NCBI GenBank assembly: GCA_017312345.1
Contig: BLAA01000001.1
Coordinates: 868,001-932,000 of the forward strand
DNA from: Candidatus Denitrolinea symbiosum
GTDB taxonomy: Bacteria; Chloroflexota; Anaerolineae; Anaerolineales; Villigracilaceae
DNA: 64,000 nucleotides
Direction: 5' to 3'
Shown here: positions 9,048-17,197 of the stretch, in pieces
Layout: each line of letters opens with the position of its first letter
Numbering within the stretch: position 1 is the first letter of the stretch
Notes under the pieces: generated by a model
Told to the model about the DNA's origin: nothing
Database searches by the model: none
Seen by the model: only the letters and a program-made list of their open reading frames with translations
Position numbers and translations under genes: made by a program

Positions 9048-9446
9048 TCACATGAACGCTGCCGGAGAGACGTGAAATCTCTCCGCCAGTTTTCGGATCT
9101 GGCGGACGTTCAACTCCCGCTTGCCGTTTAGAATTTCTGAGACGACGCCCTGTGAGCCGACCTCGGGCAGATCGGATTGCGTCAGGCCGTGTTCATCCAT
9201 CAAAAACCGCAGCACGTCGCTGCCGTTGGCTTCGGGGATGGGATGATGTTCTTCTTCGTACGCTTCGATCAGCGTGCTGAGCGTGTCAAGCAAACTGTAG
9301 AGAGGGTGTTTTTCGTCGGCGCCGATTTCGTCCAACAGTTCGTTCAGCCGCTTTACGGCCGCGTTGTATTCCTGCTCGTTGCGGATGGTCAGCACGGGAG
9401 CGATGGTTTGCCAGTGGGTTTGAAGTTCAGGAGTTGCGAATGTCAT
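9048..9446 (-). CDS. higA: HigA-type antitoxin, HTH protein
   Basis: The protein has 132 residues. The C-terminal half carries an XRE-like helix-turn-helix (GLTQSDLPEVGSQGVVSEIL, NGKRELNVRQIRKLAERFHV). The N-terminal half (YNAAVKRLNELLDEIG) is typical of HigA proteins that neutralise HigB mRNA interferases. I chose the ATG at 9446 because AAGGAG lies 9 nt before it; another in-frame ATG at 9467 has no good ribosome site. It overlaps the end of the toxin gene, giving the toxin-first order of hig loci. Confidence 0.82.
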   Translation of the reverse strand: MTFATPELQTHWQTIAPVLTIRNEQEYNAAVKRLNELLDEIGADEKHPLYSLLDTLSTLIEAYEEEHHPIPEANGSDVLRFLMDEHGLTQSDLPEVGSQGVVSEILNGKRELNVRQIRKLAERFHVSPAAFM

Positions 9447-9729
9447 ATTTCCAATCTCCTTGGTCATATTCCGCGTGGGAAAGAATATGACGGATGTAGA
9501 TTTTGTTGCGATTAAAGTGAATGGACGCGATCAGCCTGTATTTGTTGCCGCCGATGTTGAAAACGACCCAATGGTCAACTTTATCGGCAGATGGGAATGC
9601 GGCGCGCAATTCAGCGAAATTATGGAAATCGGTCTTCTGCACAATCTTGAACCAGCGTTGGAGGGCGGTTTGGCTGTCGGGATGTCTTTCCCAAAACTGG
9701 ACCAATGCTTTACGCGTGATAATGTGCAT
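9427..9729 (-). CDS. higB: HigB-type mRNA interferase toxin
   Basis: The 100-residue basic protein MHIITRKALVQFWERHPDSQ... has the HigB-toxin features WFKIVQKTDFHNFAELRAAF, VVFNIGGNKYRLIASIHFN and the C-terminal IRHILSHAEYDQGDWK. Such toxins cleave ribosome-bound mRNA. An in-frame ATG 18 nt upstream would add MRYTSA; the shorter start matches the family. The reading frame overlaps higA by 20 nt at the chosen antitoxin start. The pair stands alone between PIG-L and glgP. Confidence 0.85.
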   Translation of the reverse strand: MHIITRKALVQFWERHPDSQTALQRWFKIVQKTDFHNFAELRAAFPSADKVDHWVVFNIGGNKYRLIASIHFNRNKIYIRHILSHAEYDQGDWKYDIRNS

Positions 9730-9967
9730 GGCGGAAGTGTATCTCAATTTGAGATTTAAGGCAAGGGCGAAAACCGGGCAATTGCGGTCTTTTCAGCCCA
9801 GACAATGATCTCTCAAAGTTTACCGCATAGACCGCCAGGAGTTTCTTTGCGCCCTTCGCGGGCTTTGCGGTTCAGTGGATTTTTCCGGCATAATCTGGGA
9901 AAGCCGCGAACCGCCTGACCGCGCAACCATCGAATTATAAGACGAATCTGGTATCATTACCCCCGCC

Positions 9968-12148
9968 ATGACCAAATTTCTCGCACACACCCCCGACGGC
10001 TTCGACCTGCCGCGCCGCATCGCCCGTCTCGGCGAACTGGCCTACAACCTGTGGTGGACGTGGAACCCCGATGCCACGCGCCTCTTCGCCCGCCTCAATT
10101 ACGACCTGTGGGAAAGCCTCGCCCACAACCCGATCCTCATGCTTCGGCAGGTGGGACGTTCCGACCTCAACGCCGCCGCGCAAAGCAAAGACTACGCCTC
10201 CGCGTACGACCGCGTCTTCGCGGACTTCGACCGCTACCTGTCCGAGAAAAAAAACTGGGCCGCGGCCGCGCATCCCGAACTGGCCGAGCGTCCCGTCGCG
10301 TACTTCTCGATGGAATACGGCCTGCACGAAACCCTGCCCATCTATTCGGGCGGCCTCGGCGTGCTGGCGGGCGATCACCTTAAAGAAGCCTCCGACCTCG
10401 GCCTGCCGCTCGTCGGCATCGGCTTCCTCTACTCGCAGGGCTACTTCACCCAGCACATCAGCGAAGACGGCTGGCAGGAAGCCATCAACCACCCCATTGA
10501 CATCAACGAACATCCTTTCCTGCCCGTCCGCGGCGGCGACGGTCAACGCGTCACGGTCGCGGTCGAATTTCCCGACCGCGTCGTGGCGCTGCAAATCTGG
10601 GAAGTGCGCGTCGGGCGCGTCCCGCTCTACCTGCTGGACTCCAACGTGGACTCCAACTCTGAAGCCGACCGCGCCCTCACCGCGCGCCTCTACTGGAGCG
10701 ACCTCAACTTCCGCGTCGCGCAGGAAGTTTTGCTGGGCGTGGGCGGCGTGCGCGCCTTGCGAATTCTCGGCTACAACCCGCTCGTCTGGCACATGAACGA
10801 AGGCCACGCGGCTTTCCTGACTTTGGAGCGGGCGCGCGAATTGACGGCCGCCGGCCTCCCCTTTGCGGAAGCCATCGCCCAGACGCGCGGCTCGAACGTC
10901 TTCACCACCCACACCCCCGTCCCCGCGGGCAACGACGAATTCCCGCTCTGGCTCATCGACCAGCATCTCGCCGCGCTCTGGCCCGAACTCGGCCTCAGCC
11001 GCGACCAGTTCGTGGACCTGGCGCGCAACCAGCAATCCTGGGGCGAGACCTTCAGCATGGGCATCCTGGCCCTGCGCGGCGCCGAGGGCCGCAACGCCGT
11101 CAGCGAATTGCACGGACGCGTGGCGCGCAGGATGTGGCATTTCCTGTGGAAAGACCGCCCCGAAGACGAAACGCCCATCACCTACATTACCAACGGCGTC
11201 CACACCGCCAACTGGCTCGCGCGCCGCATGAGACTGCTCTACGACAAATACCTCGGCGCGGACTGGCTCGACCGCCTCGACGACCACGACCTCTGGTCGC
11301 AAGTGAACGCGATCCCCGACGAGGAATTTTGGGCTGTCCGCATGCACTTGAAACGCAAAATGACCTTCTACCTGCGGGAACGCGCCCGCGCCCAGTGGCT
11401 GGAGGAGGGCGTGCACCCCGTCCAGGTGATCGCCGCGGGCGCCCTGGCCAACCCCTACGCCTTGACCATCGGGTTCGCGCGCCGCTTCGCCACCTACAAA
11501 CGCGCCGGACTCATTATGAGCGACGTGGAGCGCTTGCTGGAACTGATCAACAAACCCAACATGCCCGTCCAGATCATCTTTGCGGGCAAGGCGCATCCCG
11601 CCGACGAACCGGGCAAACAACTCATCCAACAGATCTACCGCACCGTCAAAAAAGCGGAGACGGGCGGGCGGCTCGTCTTCCTCGAAGATTACGACATGGA
11701 ACTGGCGCGCTACCTCGTTCAGGGCGTGGACGTTTGGCTCAACACCCCGCGCCGTCCCATGGAGGCCAGCGGCACTTCGGGCATGAAGGCCGCCATCAAC
11801 GGAGCGCTTAATTTCTCCGTGCTGGACGGCTGGTGGCGCGAGGCCTACAACGGTCAAAACGGCTGGGCCATCGGCGAGGACGCCGACCTCGACGCGCAAG
11901 TCCAGGACGAGGCCGACGCGGAGAGCCTCTATGAGATTCTCGAAAATGAGATCATCCCGATGTATCACGAGCGCGGCGCCGACGGTCTTTCGCGCGAGTG
12001 GATCGCGCGCGCCAAAAACGCCATCGCCACCATCACGCCGCAGTTCAGCGCCCGCCGCATGGTGAAGGAATACATGGGCCGCTTGTACCTGCCCGCTTTA
12101 CAATCCGCGCCGCCGGACGCGTCCAAACCAAAACGGAAGAAAAAATAG
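9968..12148 (+). CDS. glgP: Alpha-glucan (glycogen/maltodextrin) phosphorylase with DUF3417 N-terminus
   Basis: The 726-residue protein belongs to the short GT35 phosphorylases. The N-terminal DUF3417 region (RIARLGELAYNLWWTWNPDA) is followed by the catalytic domain, with VAYFSMEYGLHETLPIYSGG, NEGHAAFLTLERAREL and the pyridoxal-phosphate motif EASGTSGMKAAINGALNFS, where the Lys binds PLP. It releases glucose-1-phosphate from storage glucans. A TATCAT box ends 10 nt before the ATG and no ribosome site is seen, so the message may be nearly leaderless. A weak hairpin follows the stop. Confidence 0.93.
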   Translation: MTKFLAHTPDGFDLPRRIARLGELAYNLWWTWNPDATRLFARLNYDLWESLAHNPILMLRQVGRSDLNAAAQSKDYASAYDRVFADFDRYLSEKKNWAAAAHPELAERPVAYFSMEYGLHETLPIYSGGLGVLAGDHLKEASDLGLPLVGIGFLYSQGYFTQHISEDGWQEAINHPIDINEHPFLPVRGGDGQRVTVAVEFPDRVVALQIWEVRVGRVPLYLLDSNVDSNSEADRALTARLYWSDLNFRVAQEVLLGVGGVRALRILGYNPLVWHMNEGHAAFLTLERARELTAAGLPFAEAIAQTRGSNVFTTHTPVPAGNDEFPLWLIDQHLAALWPELGLSRDQFVDLARNQQSWGETFSMGILALRGAEGRNAVSELHGRVARRMWHFLWKDRPEDETPITYITNGVHTANWLARRMRLLYDKYLGADWLDRLDDHDLWSQVNAIPDEEFWAVRMHLKRKMTFYLRERARAQWLEEGVHPVQVIAAGALANPYALTIGFARRFATYKRAGLIMSDVERLLELINKPNMPVQIIFAGKAHPADEPGKQLIQQIYRTVKKAETGGRLVFLEDYDMELARYLVQGVDVWLNTPRRPMEASGTSGMKAAINGALNFSVLDGWWREAYNGQNGWAIGEDADLDAQVQDEADAESLYEILENEIIPMYHERGADGLSREWIARAKNAIATITPQFSARRMVKEYMGRLYLPALQSAPPDASKPKRKKK

Positions 12149-12158
12149 CAAGTTTAAA

Positions 12159-12190
12159 AACCAGGCTGCTGCCAGAAACCTGGTTGTTCA
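12159..12190 (+). terminator. Possible weak terminator after glgP
   Basis: AACCAGG (12159-12165) pairs with CCTGGTT (12179-12185) around a 13-nt loop. The T-rich tail is poor (GTTCATC), so this may be only a transcript end signal of modest strength. Confidence 0.35.
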
Positions 12191-12199
12191 TCGATCGTC

Positions 12200-12703
12200 A
12201 TGGAACTCAACCGCCTCGCGCCAGACTTCGAACTGCGCGGCCTCGACGGGCGACTCTACCGCCTGGGCGACTGCCGCGGCCAAATCCTCGTGGTGGACTT
12301 CTGGTCGTGCGACTGCCCCCACGTCGAGCGGACGGACGCGTCCCTGCGCGCCGCGTCCGCGCGGTGGGGCGCGGGCGCGCTCCTGTGGATGGTCGCGTCG
12401 AACGCGAACGAATCGGACGCGGCGTTGGAAAACGCCTCCCGCAGCCGCGGCCCGTTCACGGTCCTGAAAGACGCGGGGCATCGGGCGGCAGACCTGTTCG
12501 GGGCGCAGGTCACGCCCGAGGTCTTCGTCATGGACCGCGGGGGAGTCGTCCGCTATCGCGGCGCGGTGGACGACGTCTCGCTGTGTCGGCGCGCCGCGAC
12601 GCGTTTTTTCGCGGCGGAGGCGGTGGAGGCGCTGCTGGCGGGCCGCCTGCCGCCGGTGGCGGAAGTCCCCGCGTTCGGCTGCGCGATCGTGCGCGACCCG
12701 TAA
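12200..12703 (+). CDS. Redoxin-family (AhpC/TSA-like) thioredoxin-fold protein
   Basis: The protein has 167 residues. LAPDFELRGLDGRLYRLGD is the typical redoxin opening, and VVDFWSCDCPHVERTDASL holds the redox site. The cysteines are at positions 37 and 39, giving C-x-C-P rather than the C-x-x-C of thioredoxin. VTPEVFVMDRGGVVRYRGA has the cis-Pro loop. It is probably a cytosolic thiol oxidoreductase of unknown partner: no signal peptide is present. The next gene starts 20 nt after its stop with its own -10 box. Confidence 0.7.
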   Translation: MELNRLAPDFELRGLDGRLYRLGDCRGQILVVDFWSCDCPHVERTDASLRAASARWGAGALLWMVASNANESDAALENASRSRGPFTVLKDAGHRAADLFGAQVTPEVFVMDRGGVVRYRGAVDDVSLCRRAATRFFAAEAVEALLAGRLPPVAEVPAFGCAIVRDP

Positions 12704-12710
12704 ACCGTGC

Positions 12711-12716
12711 TAGAAT
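12711..12716 (+). promoter_or_regulatory. -10 box for a leaderless cNMP-protein transcript
   Basis: TAGAAT ends 6 nt before the GTG at 12723. No ribosome binding site lies between, so transcription would begin at or next to the start codon. Confidence 0.5.
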
Positions 12717-12722
12717 CGGTCT

Positions 12723-14420
12723 GTGAGCAGCATTCCTGAACGAATCGTTTTTCTGAAAAAGATCCACCTGTTTCATGGGCTTTCGGACGACGACCTGAAC
12801 GATCTGGCGCAGGCCATGACGGATGAGCCTTTTGAAGCGGGCAAGGCGCTGATCGAAGAGGGGACGCGCGGCGATATGTTTTACGCCATCTATCGCGGCA
12901 CGGTGGAGGTGACGAGGGGGCGCGGCAAGGATAAACGCGTGCTGGCGAATCTTGTGCCGCAGGATTTTTTTGGGGAGGAGGAGTATTTTACGGGAGGCGT
13001 CCGCGCCGCTTCGATTTCCGCGACCAGTAACGGAAGTTTGCTGAGCCTGCATTATCGGAAGTTCGACGAGTTATTTAAACGCGTTCCGAGATTGAAACTG
13101 AATTTCGGCGTGGCGATCCAGACTCATCGCCTGTGGAGGAAGTTGAATTTTAAATGGGTGCGCGCGGACGAGGTGGTGTATTTTCTGGCGCGCAAGCATC
13201 CCATTTTGCTGTGGCGCGCGCTTGCGCTTCCGATTGCGGCGCTCGCTGTCCCAATTGCGATGACGCTTTGGGGCATGTTGGCGCAGGTCGTGTGGGTGTT
13301 GGCGTTCGCTTTTCTGGTTTTCCTGGCGATCGCGGCCTGGGCGGCCTGGCTGATCGTGGACTGGGGAAACGATTATTACATGGTGACCAACCAGCGCGTG
13401 GTGTGGTTGGAGAAGGTGGTGGGCATTTTTGAAAGCCGCACGGAGGCGCCGCTCAGCACCATCCTTTCGGTGGGGGTGGAGACGGACGCCGTCGGCCGGC
13501 TTCTCGATTACGGTCATGTGATCGTCCGCACATTTGTGGGCAAGATCCCGTTCAATCACGTGTCTCATCCGCACCAGGCCTCGCATGTGGTGGAGGAATA
13601 TTGGAGGCGCACGAAGGAGCGCTCTCTGAGCATGGAAAAGGAGGCCATCAGAGACGCCATCCGCAAACGGCTGGACCTGCCTGTAGCGGAGAAACCGGCC
13701 CCCGAGTCGGAGTCGGCAAAGCCTTTAAGAATGCGGCGGCCGACTGTCATCCGCCTGCTTCTATCCAACCTGTTCAAACTGCGGCTGGAGGAAGGCGAGA
13801 CCGTCACTTATCGCAAGCACCGCTTCGTGCTTTTCGGACAGATCTGGCTTCCTTCGCTGATTCTGTTTGCGCTGTTTGCGGGGTGGCTGGCCCGGATTAT
13901 TTACCTCGTCGTCCACCCCGAGGAAACGCTGATTTCCCTGCAGGGCGGGTTGACGGTGGATTCTCTGATCCTGGCGCTCCCCGTCGTTTCAATCCCCTTT
14001 TGGGGATGGTGGGCCTATCAATATGCGGACTGGAAAAACGACATCTTTATCGTGACCCCGGACCAGATCATAGACATTGACAAAAAGCCCTTCGGCACGG
14101 AGGAACGCCGCGTCGCTTCGCTGGAAAATATTCTCAGCATCGAATCGGAACGCGTCGGTTTTTTGGGAAATATTTTCAACTATGGCACGGTCTACATTAC
14201 CGTAGGCGGATCGAAGCTGGAATTTCAAGACGTTTACGATCCGCCCTCCGTCCAATCGGATATTGACCGCCGCCGCATGGCGCGCGTGGCTGCCAAGAAC
14301 GCCGCCCTGGCCGCGTCCGAACGCGAACGTATGGCGGAGTGGTTGGCTACGTACTACAATAACGCGGATGAATTCCGCCGCGAACAACAGGAACAAAGAG
14401 AACGGAAACAACCGGAGTAA
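12723..14420 (+). CDS. Cyclic-nucleotide-binding domain protein with two membrane-PH (bPH2) units
   Basis: The protein has 565 residues and starts with GTG. Residues 1-135 form a CAP-family effector domain (LFHGLSDDDLNDLAQAM, GTRGDMFYAIYRGTVEVT, FFGEEEYFTGGVRAASI). Two repeats of a hydrophobic hairpin plus bacterial PH-like domain follow. In repeat 1 DWGNDYYMVTNQRVVWLEK leads to LLDYGHVIVRTFVGK; in repeat 2 DWKNDIFIVTPDQIIDIDK leads to IFNYGTVYITVGG. The C-terminus is a charged coiled coil rich in Arg, Glu and Gln. No DNA-binding helix-turn-helix is present, so it is a membrane sensor rather than a Crp-type regulator. Its output is unknown. Confidence 0.78.
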   Translation: MSSIPERIVFLKKIHLFHGLSDDDLNDLAQAMTDEPFEAGKALIEEGTRGDMFYAIYRGTVEVTRGRGKDKRVLANLVPQDFFGEEEYFTGGVRAASISATSNGSLLSLHYRKFDELFKRVPRLKLNFGVAIQTHRLWRKLNFKWVRADEVVYFLARKHPILLWRALALPIAALAVPIAMTLWGMLAQVVWVLAFAFLVFLAIAAWAAWLIVDWGNDYYMVTNQRVVWLEKVVGIFESRTEAPLSTILSVGVETDAVGRLLDYGHVIVRTFVGKIPFNHVSHPHQASHVVEEYWRRTKERSLSMEKEAIRDAIRKRLDLPVAEKPAPESESAKPLRMRRPTVIRLLLSNLFKLRLEEGETVTYRKHRFVLFGQIWLPSLILFALFAGWLARIIYLVVHPEETLISLQGGLTVDSLILALPVVSIPFWGWWAYQYADWKNDIFIVTPDQIIDIDKKPFGTEERRVASLENILSIESERVGFLGNIFNYGTVYITVGGSKLEFQDVYDPPSVQSDIDRRRMARVAAKNAALAASERERMAEWLATYYNNADEFRREQQEQRERKQPE

Positions 14421-14477
14421 AATCGGAATCCGAATCAAATCACAGACTGTCTGTGGGTAAATTTCCTAGAGGTACTT

Positions 14478-15002
14478 ATGACATTGCGAACCATCGTCAC
14501 CCTGCCGGACCCGGTCCTGCGCCGCAAAGCCCGGGCAGTGACTGCCTTCGATAAGACATTCCAAACCCTGGTGGACGACATGATCGAGACCATGCGCGAT
14601 GCGCCCGGCGTCGGCCTTGCCGCGCCGCAAGTGGGCGTCTCGGAGCGGCTCATCGTGGTGGAGTATTACGAGAACGAAAAGTCCGAAGAAGCGGAGGACG
14701 AAGCCAGGAAAAAGGTCTGGGTGATGGTCAACCCGGAGATCGTCAAGGCTTCGAGCGAGAAAGTGACGGGCGTGGAAGGCTGTCTCTCCATTCCGAATCT
14801 CGTCGGCGAGGTGGAGCGTCACGAGGCGATACACGTCAAAGGTCTGAACCGGCGCGGACAGCCGATGCGCGTCAAGGCCTCGGGATGGCTGGCGCGCATC
14901 TTCCAACATGAGATTGATCACATCAACGGAGTCGTTTTCACCGACCACGCGACGCGCGTCTGGATTCCGCAAACCGAGGAAGAGCAGGAGGACTGGGTCT
15001 AG
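14478..15002 (+). CDS. def: Peptide deformylase
   Basis: The protein has 174 residues. All three family motifs are present: GVGLAAPQVG, EGCLSIPNLVG and FQHEIDHINGVVF. The Cys and the two His bind the catalytic metal, and the Glu is the general base. The enzyme removes the formyl group from nascent polypeptides at the ribosome. A charged insertion (YENEKSEEAEDEARKK) sits between motifs 1 and 2. AGAGG precedes the ATG. The TAG stop shares a base with the GTG of the next gene (TAGTG), so the two are coupled. Confidence 0.95.
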   Translation: MTLRTIVTLPDPVLRRKARAVTAFDKTFQTLVDDMIETMRDAPGVGLAAPQVGVSERLIVVEYYENEKSEEAEDEARKKVWVMVNPEIVKASSEKVTGVEGCLSIPNLVGEVERHEAIHVKGLNRRGQPMRVKASGWLARIFQHEIDHINGVVFTDHATRVWIPQTEEEQEDWV

Positions 15003-15478
15003 TGGCAGCCATTCACCGCCTCACCGCCGCAGACCTGCCTCGCTTGCGCCAATTCTGGAAGGAACGTTGGGACGACGAGTTTTGCGTCGCGCACGGGACG
15101 GTCTTCCATCCCGAAAACGTGAGCGGCTTCATCGCGCTGGACGGCAACGACTGGATCGGCCTCGTCACCTACACGTTTCCAGACACCGACTGCGAAATCG
15201 TCTCGATGGACAGCCTGCGCGAGAACGAAGGCATCGGGACGGCGCTGATCGAAAAAGTGATCGAGGAAGCCAGGGCCAATCAATGCCGCCGCGTGCATCT
15301 TTCCACCACGAACGACAACCTGCGGGCGCTGGGGTTTTACCAGAAGCGCGGATTCCAACTGTGCGCCTTGCGCGTCAACGCGATGGACGAAACGCGAAAA
15401 CTAAAGCCCGAAATTCCGCTGATCGGCGAGAACGGAATTCCGCTGCGCGATGAGATCGAGTTGGAGATGCTCCTCTAG
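15002..15478 (+). CDS. GNAT family N-acetyltransferase
   Basis: The 158-residue protein begins with a GTG that overlaps the stop of def. The fold is shown by DGNDWIGLVTYTF, then the acetyl-CoA loop region SLRENEGIGTALIEKVIEEA, then RRVHLSTTNDNLRALGFYQKRGF. It acetylates an unknown amine. Since it is translationally coupled to peptide deformylase, a role in protein N-terminal processing is possible, but only by context. Confidence 0.8.
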   Translation: MAAIHRLTAADLPRLRQFWKERWDDEFCVAHGTVFHPENVSGFIALDGNDWIGLVTYTFPDTDCEIVSMDSLRENEGIGTALIEKVIEEARANQCRRVHLSTTNDNLRALGFYQKRGFQLCALRVNAMDETRKLKPEIPLIGENGIPLRDEIELEMLL

Positions 15479-15498
15479 CCCTCGCCTCCATCCCTCCT

Positions 15499-15532
15499 CC
15501 AATCTCCAATTACCAATCTCCAATCTCCAACC
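15499..15532 (+). repeat. Short CCAATCTCCAAT repeat cluster upstream of recF
   Basis: Tandem degenerate units of CCAATCTC(C)AAT fill the 57-nt gap before recF. The reverse complement of the same unit forms a much longer cluster at 25434-25545. Confidence 0.6.
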
Positions 15533-15535
15533 GCC

Positions 15536-16726
15536 GTGTATCTCAAACGCCTCTCCCTCACCAACTTCCGCAACTTCACCCGCCTGGACATGGACGTCCC
15601 GCGGCGGTCGGTCGTGCTGGTGGGCGACAACGCGCAGGGCAAGACCAGCGTCCTCGAGGCGGTCTATTTCCTCGCCGCGCTGACCTCCTTCCAAACCAAC
15701 GCGGACCGGCAGATGGTCAACTTCCTCGAAGCGCGCAACTCGCCCGCGGTGGCGCGCATCGTCGGCGAATACGCGCGCGGCTCGCGGAATCACAAACTCG
15801 AAATCCGCCTCATCCTCGACCCCGTCGGCGTCGGCAACGGTCAACGCCTCCGCAAGGAGATCCTCCTCGACGGCGTGAAGAAGCAGGCCAGCGACGCGGT
15901 GGGGAAGTTCAGCGCGGTGGTCTTCGTCCCGCAGATGTCGCAGATCATCGAGGGCGGGCCGGACGAGCGCCGCCGTCACCTCAACCTCGCGCTGGCGCAG
16001 GCCGTCCCCGCGTACGCGGGCGTCCTCTCCGATTACGGCAAGGCGCTCGAACAGCGCAACGCGCTGCTCAAAGCGTTGAACGAACGCGGCGGAAACGCGG
16101 ACCAGCTCGAAGTCTGGGATGAGACGCTGGCGCGGCTCGGCGCGCAGATCATCCAGTGGCGCATCGCCGCCGTCCAGGAATTGGAGAAGCAGGCGGCGCG
16201 CATCCACCTCGAGTTGACGCGCGGCGCGGAAGTGCTGCGTCTCGCCTACGAACCCGCCTACGACCCGCTGCCGAAGATCGCCCTCAAACTGGACGCGCCG
16301 GCCGACCGTTCGAACATCCCGTTGAAGGAGGTCGAACGCGGCTTCCTTGAACGTTTGCGCGGACTCCGCTCCGAGGAGATTTCGCGCGGCGTGACGACGA
16401 TCGGTCCCCACCGCGACGAGATGCGTTTCCTCGCCAACCAGATTGACCTCGGCGACTACGGCTCGCGCGGACAGGTCCGCACCGCGCTGCTTTCGCTCAA
16501 ACTGGCCGAGGCCGCGTGGATCCAGGCGCGCACGGGACAGTGGCCCGTCATCCTGCTCGACGAGGTGATGGCCGAACTCGACTTGCAGCGCCGCGCCGAT
16601 TTGTTGAAGTATCTCGGCCAGGCCGAACAGTCCCTGCTCACCGCCGCCGACCTGCGCATGTTCACGCCCGAATTTGTGGAGAGCGCGAAGGTCTGGCATG
16701 TGAAAAACGGGAAAGTGGAAGCATAG
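15536..16726 (+). CDS. recF: DNA replication and repair protein RecF
   Basis: The 396-residue protein starts with GTG. Its N-terminus YLKRLSLTNFRNFTRL leads to Walker A LVGDNAQGKTSVLEAVYFLA. Later come the signature region GSRGQVRTALLSLKLAEAAW and Walker B PVILLDEVMAELDLQRR. RecF is an SMC-like ATPase that helps load RecA at single-stranded gaps. It is not next to dnaA, dnaN or gyrB in this window. The start sits directly after the repeat cluster at 15499-15532, and no ribosome site is obvious. Confidence 0.93.
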   Translation: MYLKRLSLTNFRNFTRLDMDVPRRSVVLVGDNAQGKTSVLEAVYFLAALTSFQTNADRQMVNFLEARNSPAVARIVGEYARGSRNHKLEIRLILDPVGVGNGQRLRKEILLDGVKKQASDAVGKFSAVVFVPQMSQIIEGGPDERRRHLNLALAQAVPAYAGVLSDYGKALEQRNALLKALNERGGNADQLEVWDETLARLGAQIIQWRIAAVQELEKQAARIHLELTRGAEVLRLAYEPAYDPLPKIALKLDAPADRSNIPLKEVERGFLERLRGLRSEEISRGVTTIGPHRDEMRFLANQIDLGDYGSRGQVRTALLSLKLAEAAWIQARTGQWPVILLDEVMAELDLQRRADLLKYLGQAEQSLLTAADLRMFTPEFVESAKVWHVKNGKVEA

Positions 16727-16785
16727 GACAAATTGTCCGTTTGTCCCAGGCGCGAATCGGCGATTTTTATTACAAGGAGATAAAA

Positions 16786-17148
16786 ATGTCCGTCAAACAT
16801 GCTGAAGATGTCGAGAAAAAAGACGTCGCCGCGGGGAAAGACACCACCATCCAGGTGTTGATCTCCGCGCAGGAAGGCCCCAACTTTGCCCTGCGGAAAT
16901 TTTCGATGTTGCCCGGCGGCGGGATGCCGCGTCACACCAACGCGGTGGAACATGAGCAATATGTGCTGCGCGGCCGGGCCCGCGTCGGCATTGGCGGGGA
17001 AGACCACGAAGTCCGCGCGGGCGACGCGCTCTTCATCCCGGAAGGCGCGATCCATTATTACGAGAACATCGGCGAGGAGCCGTTCGAGTTCCTGTGCATC
17101 GTGCCGAACAAGCCGGATGAGATCAAGATAGTGGAAGAGGGATGTTGA
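16786..17148 (+). CDS. Cupin domain protein
   Basis: The protein has 120 residues. A single cupin barrel is visible: GGGMPRHTNAVEHEQYVLRG carries the metal-binding pattern H...E, and GDALFIPEGAIHYYENIG carries the second motif with its His. The substrate is unknown; the barrel could be an isomerase, a dioxygenase or a binding protein. AAGGAG lies 7 nt before the ATG, which settles the start. A bidirectional terminator separates it from convergent rsmG. Confidence 0.8.
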   Translation: MSVKHAEDVEKKDVAAGKDTTIQVLISAQEGPNFALRKFSMLPGGGMPRHTNAVEHEQYVLRGRARVGIGGEDHEVRAGDALFIPEGAIHYYENIGEEPFEFLCIVPNKPDEIKIVEEGC

Positions 17149-17155
17149 TGAAAGT

Positions 17156-17189
17156 AGAACCCCGTTTTCTGCGAGAAAACGGAGTTCTG
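17156..17189. terminator. Bidirectional terminator between cupin gene and rsmG
   Basis: AGAACCCCGTTTTCT and AGAAAACGGAGTTCT form a 15-bp stem with one mismatch and a GCG loop. The stem resembles the one at 5030-5054, so it may belong to a repeated palindrome family. Confidence 0.65.
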
Positions 17190-17197
17190 TATTGAAA

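Noticed and set aside
9935..11968. Long open frame of 677 codons on the minus strand opposite glgP
   Set aside because: It is the mirror of the GC-rich glgP codons. The peptide is Gly/Val/Ala/Arg-rich without domains, and glgP is unquestionable.
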